60,519 nucleotides of DNA from Tieghemiomyces parasiticus. Taxonomy: Eukaryota > Kickxellomycota > Dimargaritomycetes > Dimargaritales > Dimargaritaceae. The first letter of the stretch is position 1; each line of letters starts with the position of its first letter. The notes under the pieces are model-generated. The model saw only the letters and a list, made by a program, of their open reading frames with translations. It was not told where the DNA came from and made no database searches. The position numbers and the translations under genes were made by a program. Positions 57,106 to 60,519 of the stretch are shown here, piece by piece. The stretch is from positions 1 to 60,519 of the forward strand of contig JANBPT010000181.1 of assembly GCA_027575765.1 (NCBI GenBank), in the 5' to 3' direction.

Positions 57106-58095
57106 ATGAACCCACCGCCACCCCCGGCGGACTTCGTCCCCGATGTGGGGAGCAGCGCCCTTGGCATCTTCGATGCCAACGAGGAGCAGTTCTTGGCCGA
57201 ATTCCTCGACAATTTTGATGCCGGTGACCAACTCAACTTCTTCGATGCTGTCTCGCCACTCGACGTTTCTCATTTTGACAGCACATTTGCCAATGCCGTT
57301 CTCTCCAAGGAGCTTAAGGATGACCTGTGGGCCTCGGCGGCGTCCCCTTCGAACAGCTTGTCACACGAGACGTCAGCACAGCTCTCTGCCCTCGACAGCC
57401 TCCACCTAGGTCTCGGCGGCGACAGCCAGAACTCGGCTTCTTCGGCCCTCCACCGTTACGCCTCGACGTCCCTGCTCCCAACGGCGACCGGCTCTCCTCA
57501 CCATCAGCAGCACCGCCATAATTCGTCGTGCAGCCTTGGCCAATCGATGGTCAGCGGTGGCGACCCTCAGTCTCAGCTCTTTGTTGCTGCCGCCGACTTG
57601 CGAGTACCTTCGCCACTGCCGGACCAGTCGGGCAAACGCAAGGGCCCACAGGTCGTGGCGGAGGAAATCGCCCGCAACCCCAAGCGTAAGACCTCACTGC
57701 GCGTCTCCCTGGGTCAGGAAGACGGTACGGCCTCGTCCTATAGCGGTGGCAGTGTCCAGGACGACACGGGCGACGAATCCGTGGCCAAGACCCCGCGGTC
57801 AGCCAAGTCGGGCAAGAAGAAGGCGCCACGGGAACTCCTCACTGAGGAGCAGAAACGGTCCAACCATATTCGGTCCGAGCAGCGCCGTCGTAACCTCATT
57901 AGCAATTACTACGAGAACCTCAAAGATTATGTATATGAGACCGGCGGTGAACCCCGGCCGCCCAAGATGAGCAAGGCCAACCTGCTCCGAGACTCCGTCG
58001 ATTACGTGCGTCGGTTGCAACAGGAGTCCACTCAGAAGCGTGAGCTGTTGGCCGCACTGCAGCGGGAATTGGTCCTCAAGCAGCAGCAGTTGTAA
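57106..58095 (+). CDS. bHLH transcription factor, Ino4-like
   Basis: 329 residues from the ATG at 57106 (context AAAATGA). The N-terminus is Pro-rich, then acidic with FDANEEQFLAEFLDNFDAGD, which looks like an activation domain. A Ser/His/Gln-rich middle contains basic patches (KRKGPQ, NPKRKTSLR). The bHLH domain spans about 247-305. Its basic region RSNHIRSEQRRRNLI has the His-Glu-Arg pattern that reads CACGTG-type E-boxes, and helix 2 is SKANLLRDSVDYVRRLQ. A coiled coil runs to the C-terminus. The basic region resembles fungal Ino4-type factors, which act with a partner on phospholipid genes; the exact target set is unknown. The frame is open upstream to an AG at 57079-57080, so an N-terminal extension by splicing is possible. 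Confidence 0.85.
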   Translation: MNPPPPPADFVPDVGSSALGIFDANEEQFLAEFLDNFDAGDQLNFFDAVSPLDVSHFDSTFANAVLSKELKDDLWASAASPSNSLSHETSAQLSALDSLHLGLGGDSQNSASSALHRYASTSLLPTATGSPHHQQHRHNSSCSLGQSMVSGGDPQSQLFVAAADLRVPSPLPDQSGKRKGPQVVAEEIARNPKRKTSLRVSLGQEDGTASSYSGGSVQDDTGDESVAKTPRSAKSGKKKAPRELLTEEQKRSNHIRSEQRRRNLISNYYENLKDYVYETGGEPRPPKMSKANLLRDSVDYVRRLQQESTQKRELLAALQRELVLKQQQL

Positions 58096-60393
58096 CTGGC
58101 GCGTTTAGCTTCTGGGCTGCTGCCACCTCGTGGCCCGCCACTATCGCTCGTGACCGTCCCTCCCTTACCCGTATACTTTTAATGTACCATTCCACATCCC
58201 CTCTCCCTATCCCCCATTTTTCAAACTGAAATTCTGCCTGCTGGCCTGCCACTCTGTCTGCGATTAAAGGGGCGGGTTTAGCTTCTGTAGCTCCTTGTCC
58301 CAGATCTAGCTCCTCCCTTTTCAAGCCAATTTCTTCATTTTTCTTGTCGCCTTGTAATTTTATTTCTAACATCCTAATACATATACTTCTCGTTTCACTA
58401 GGTAAATCATGGAAGGGCGAATTTCCAGCCCATCTCCCCCCCTCCCTAATAAGATTTTCACCGCATCACAAGCAAGTGGCATGAACTGTGCTTTGGTCAA
58501 TACTCGTTTGGGGGCATTATCAGCTCTATGCACCGTGTAACGATTATGCTCTAGTCATCCAGGAAAGTCGGCCTTACAAGTAAATAGACTGGGCTCCAAG
58601 GAACTGCGAATTTCAGCTAGTCTTGTGTGTGCGTGACTTAGTACTGGATCAGTCAGTGTACAAAACACATCGTCTGACGGTTAACTAGTGAATAGCTTGC
58701 GGCGGGACGGTGTAGTCCTATCTTTTCCTCCTTCAATATCTGGCTATCCATTCATCCTAATGCTTCATCCAGCGGGGCTAATTAGTAATGAGAAAGTGCC
58801 AGTTTCATGCTTTCTATTCATAGCGCAACCCACGGTTTTCCATTGAGGTGGGTTGACCTTGGGATATAGTCCTCATTTCAGAAACCGTCTTCTAACGGCC
58901 TTTACACATCTTTTCGTTATCCGTATCAGCAGGGTGTAACCTCCTGCCCGTGATCTCCCCTTCCTCTTCATTTCGCTTGCCCTTAAAAGTGGGACTATAA
59001 TTCATTGTAATGCCCCTCCAAATCCTCACACCCGAACTTGTATATTCGACTGTTACGACCGGATGCCTCTGACACTGTGCAACGCTATGTACCCGTCGGA
59101 GACACCCCACTACCAACCTACGACGCGGCCACCTCACTAATCGCTATACCAACCAAGGGCCCGGCCTTCCTCAAATGTACTTCCTCCGTCTACTAACTAC
59201 TTTTCTGTACTGTTTGATTTTCGTAGCATCTGCAATACTTCAGATACCCATGCTAAGCACCCGTTGTCCTATCCCTTCGCTACTCCGATCCACCCACGTT
59301 TAATAAACTTTACTTACGCCTTGGACGAGCTGCCTTGTTTGCTTGTTGCGGGTATTATATCGCTTGAAGGATATACAACTCATAAGCACAATGATTAGAT
59401 CATCGGGACCAAGGTTTGCAACATAGGATCCAGTAACTCTATAATACGTTTAGGTTCCACATCGTTTTCTTGCTACATTTCGACTAGGTAATTTCAATGG
59501 TGGTGCTTATCCGAATATCCCCTGCCGGTACTTTGGCAATGCCTTTATCAACGTTTCATTTGAACTTCCAATATCTTTACTTTCCCCAATCGTGGCTTCA
59601 ACCCCATTCCCTATGTTACTTACGAAAGTGCTTATATATACAAACCTTCAAGAGGAAAAACCATAGTTGGCAAAAATTGGTAAATATATATATAAATTTA
59701 AGGAAAAAAACTATGAACCAATCCTGCGCTCAAAAGACCGTTACTCCTACGGCCAGTCTGAAAACAAAGGTGAACGGAGGTGGCTAGATGATTAGGGATG
59801 TAGACTAACTAATCAGCGCACCATATTACATTTCTTATTTTTCTTTATAATATATGACATTTAACATCATCCTGTAATAGGATAACAGGGTTGGGAGGTC
59901 TTGGTTAGACCGGCCTTTGGAAACATGACGATTGGATTACAGTGTGAAAGTCGAATCATGTACCTGGAAGAGAAACAGGCCCGGTATTTATTCATGTTGC
60001 AATACTAATGGAGACACGCCCTTGTGCACGTAGGCTGGGGTGCTAAGATCAAAGATTGCGTTTAGCAAACAACGTTATCATTGGTTAGTAAGATATGTGG
60101 TTATCAGAAACTTGGATCCCTATTATAAGGTGATCCCCTAAAGCGGGTATGGCTGGTTGGCCCATCACAATCCTTATAAAGCGGACCAATATCTGGAAGT
60201 CAGTCCCGCTTTCAAAAGAACCTCCAGGTCGGAGTGGAGAGTTTGGGAGTATACAGTTGGATCAGCGCTGTCCGAATCTGTAGGGCAAAGTTTGATAGGT
60301 TAACTATTGGCGGAGAAAATCTCAAATAAAATCTAGAAACGTTTACCAGCAAGCGAGCTTAAGAGAATATTGGCAATAGATTTTACTAACGGG

Positions 60394-60416
60394 ATAGTGC
60401 CAACAGATGGCACTAT
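60394..60416. repeat. Perfect 9-bp hairpin with 5-nt loop
   Basis: ATAGTGCCA, loop ACAGA and TGGCACTAT form a perfect stem near the window end. It lies only 16 bases from a second, GC-rich inverted repeat. Confidence 0.75.
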
Positions 60417-60432
60417 GGGACAGAAATCAGAA

Positions 60433-60475
60433 ATAAGCTGCCGGGCCCTGTGTTGCATACTTGGGCCCGGCTTAT
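60433..60475. repeat. GC-rich inverted repeat with extended AT stem
   Basis: CCGGGCCC at 60441-60448 pairs with GGGCCCGG at 60463-60470 across a 14-base loop. Beyond a three-base bulge on the left arm, ATAAG (60433-60437) pairs with CTTAT (60471-60475). The stem is strong within AT-rich DNA. It could be a terminal inverted repeat, a structured RNA or a chance palindrome. Confidence 0.7.
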
Positions 60476-60519
60476 ATACTATGACTATAATAAAGGATTA
60501 ACGCTAATTGGTGGAGGGC

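Larger units (their letters stand above)
58096..60519. other. 2.4 kb terminal spacer, no supported gene
   Basis: Just after the bHLH stop the plus strand is C/T-rich and then AT-rich. A plus-strand frame at 59497-59787 is AT-rich and featureless. No tRNA or coding exon is recognised. Two inverted repeats lie in the last 130 bases. Confidence 0.4.

Overview
This window is nuclear DNA from a eukaryote, almost certainly a fungus. Genes are separate and not in operons. Coding regions use many G/C third positions, while the spacers are pyrimidine-rich or AT-rich. Protein-coding exons are interrupted by GT..AG introns, and the ones I could resolve are about 118 to 335 nt. The gene set fits a fungus: a Cyc8/Ssn6 corepressor, Set2 with AWS, SET, WW and SRI domains, Tif6, Ric1, an Rna1-type RanGAP, and an Ino4-like bHLH factor. 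The introns are longer than in most Dikarya, and an APC7-like subunit, absent from the model yeasts, is present. I therefore suspect an early-diverging lineage (Zoopagomycota/Kickxellomycotina or similar), but this placement is inference.

Layout. 0-17 kb is a gene-dense block: a GATA zinc-finger factor (+), CYC8 (+, two exons), a Herp-like ubiquitin-domain ER protein (-), RNase H2 subunit C (-, three exons), RIC1 (+) and TIF6/eIF6 (-). 18-28 kb carries four plus-strand genes in tandem: a mitochondrial-type PPR protein, RVB2/reptin (ATG-only first exon), a bacterial-type histidyl-tRNA synthetase with a mitochondrial-like presequence (three exons) and gamma-tubulin (four exons). At 28.4-28.7 kb is a 76-residue secreted protein (-). 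A 2.6 kb spacer follows, then an APC7-like TPR subunit (+, five exons), NDC1 nucleoporin (+) and RanGAP (-, two exons), the last two convergent.

38.8-47.7 kb is AT-richer and gene-poor. It contains one small secreted repeat protein (43.7-44.3 kb, -), a GC-rich islet with a possible short ORF (41.9-42.0 kb), and scattered hairpins and poly-C/poly-G tracts. SET2 (-, two exons) lies at 47.7-50.5 kb. About 5 kb without a supportable gene follows. Then come probable exons of a serine-rich protein (55.4-56.4 kb), which may be upstream exons of the bHLH transcription factor at 57.1-58.1 kb (+). The last 2.4 kb appear non-coding and end in two strong inverted repeats.

How the genes fit together. Most are housekeeping functions of the nucleus and cell cycle: corepression and chromatin (CYC8, SET2, RVB2), nuclear pore and Ran cycle (NDC1, RanGAP), mitosis (APC7, gamma-tubulin), ribosome biogenesis (TIF6), mitochondrial expression (PPR, HisRS), and ER/Golgi traffic and quality control (Herp-like, RIC1). 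There is no sign of one multigene pathway. The less ordinary content is the pair of small secreted proteins that share a core-promoter segment, the bacterial-type HisRS, APC7, and the unusual splice architectures of RVB2 and the bHLH locus. Exon coordinates were derived by hand from splice signals, frame continuity and family resemblance. No database search was run.
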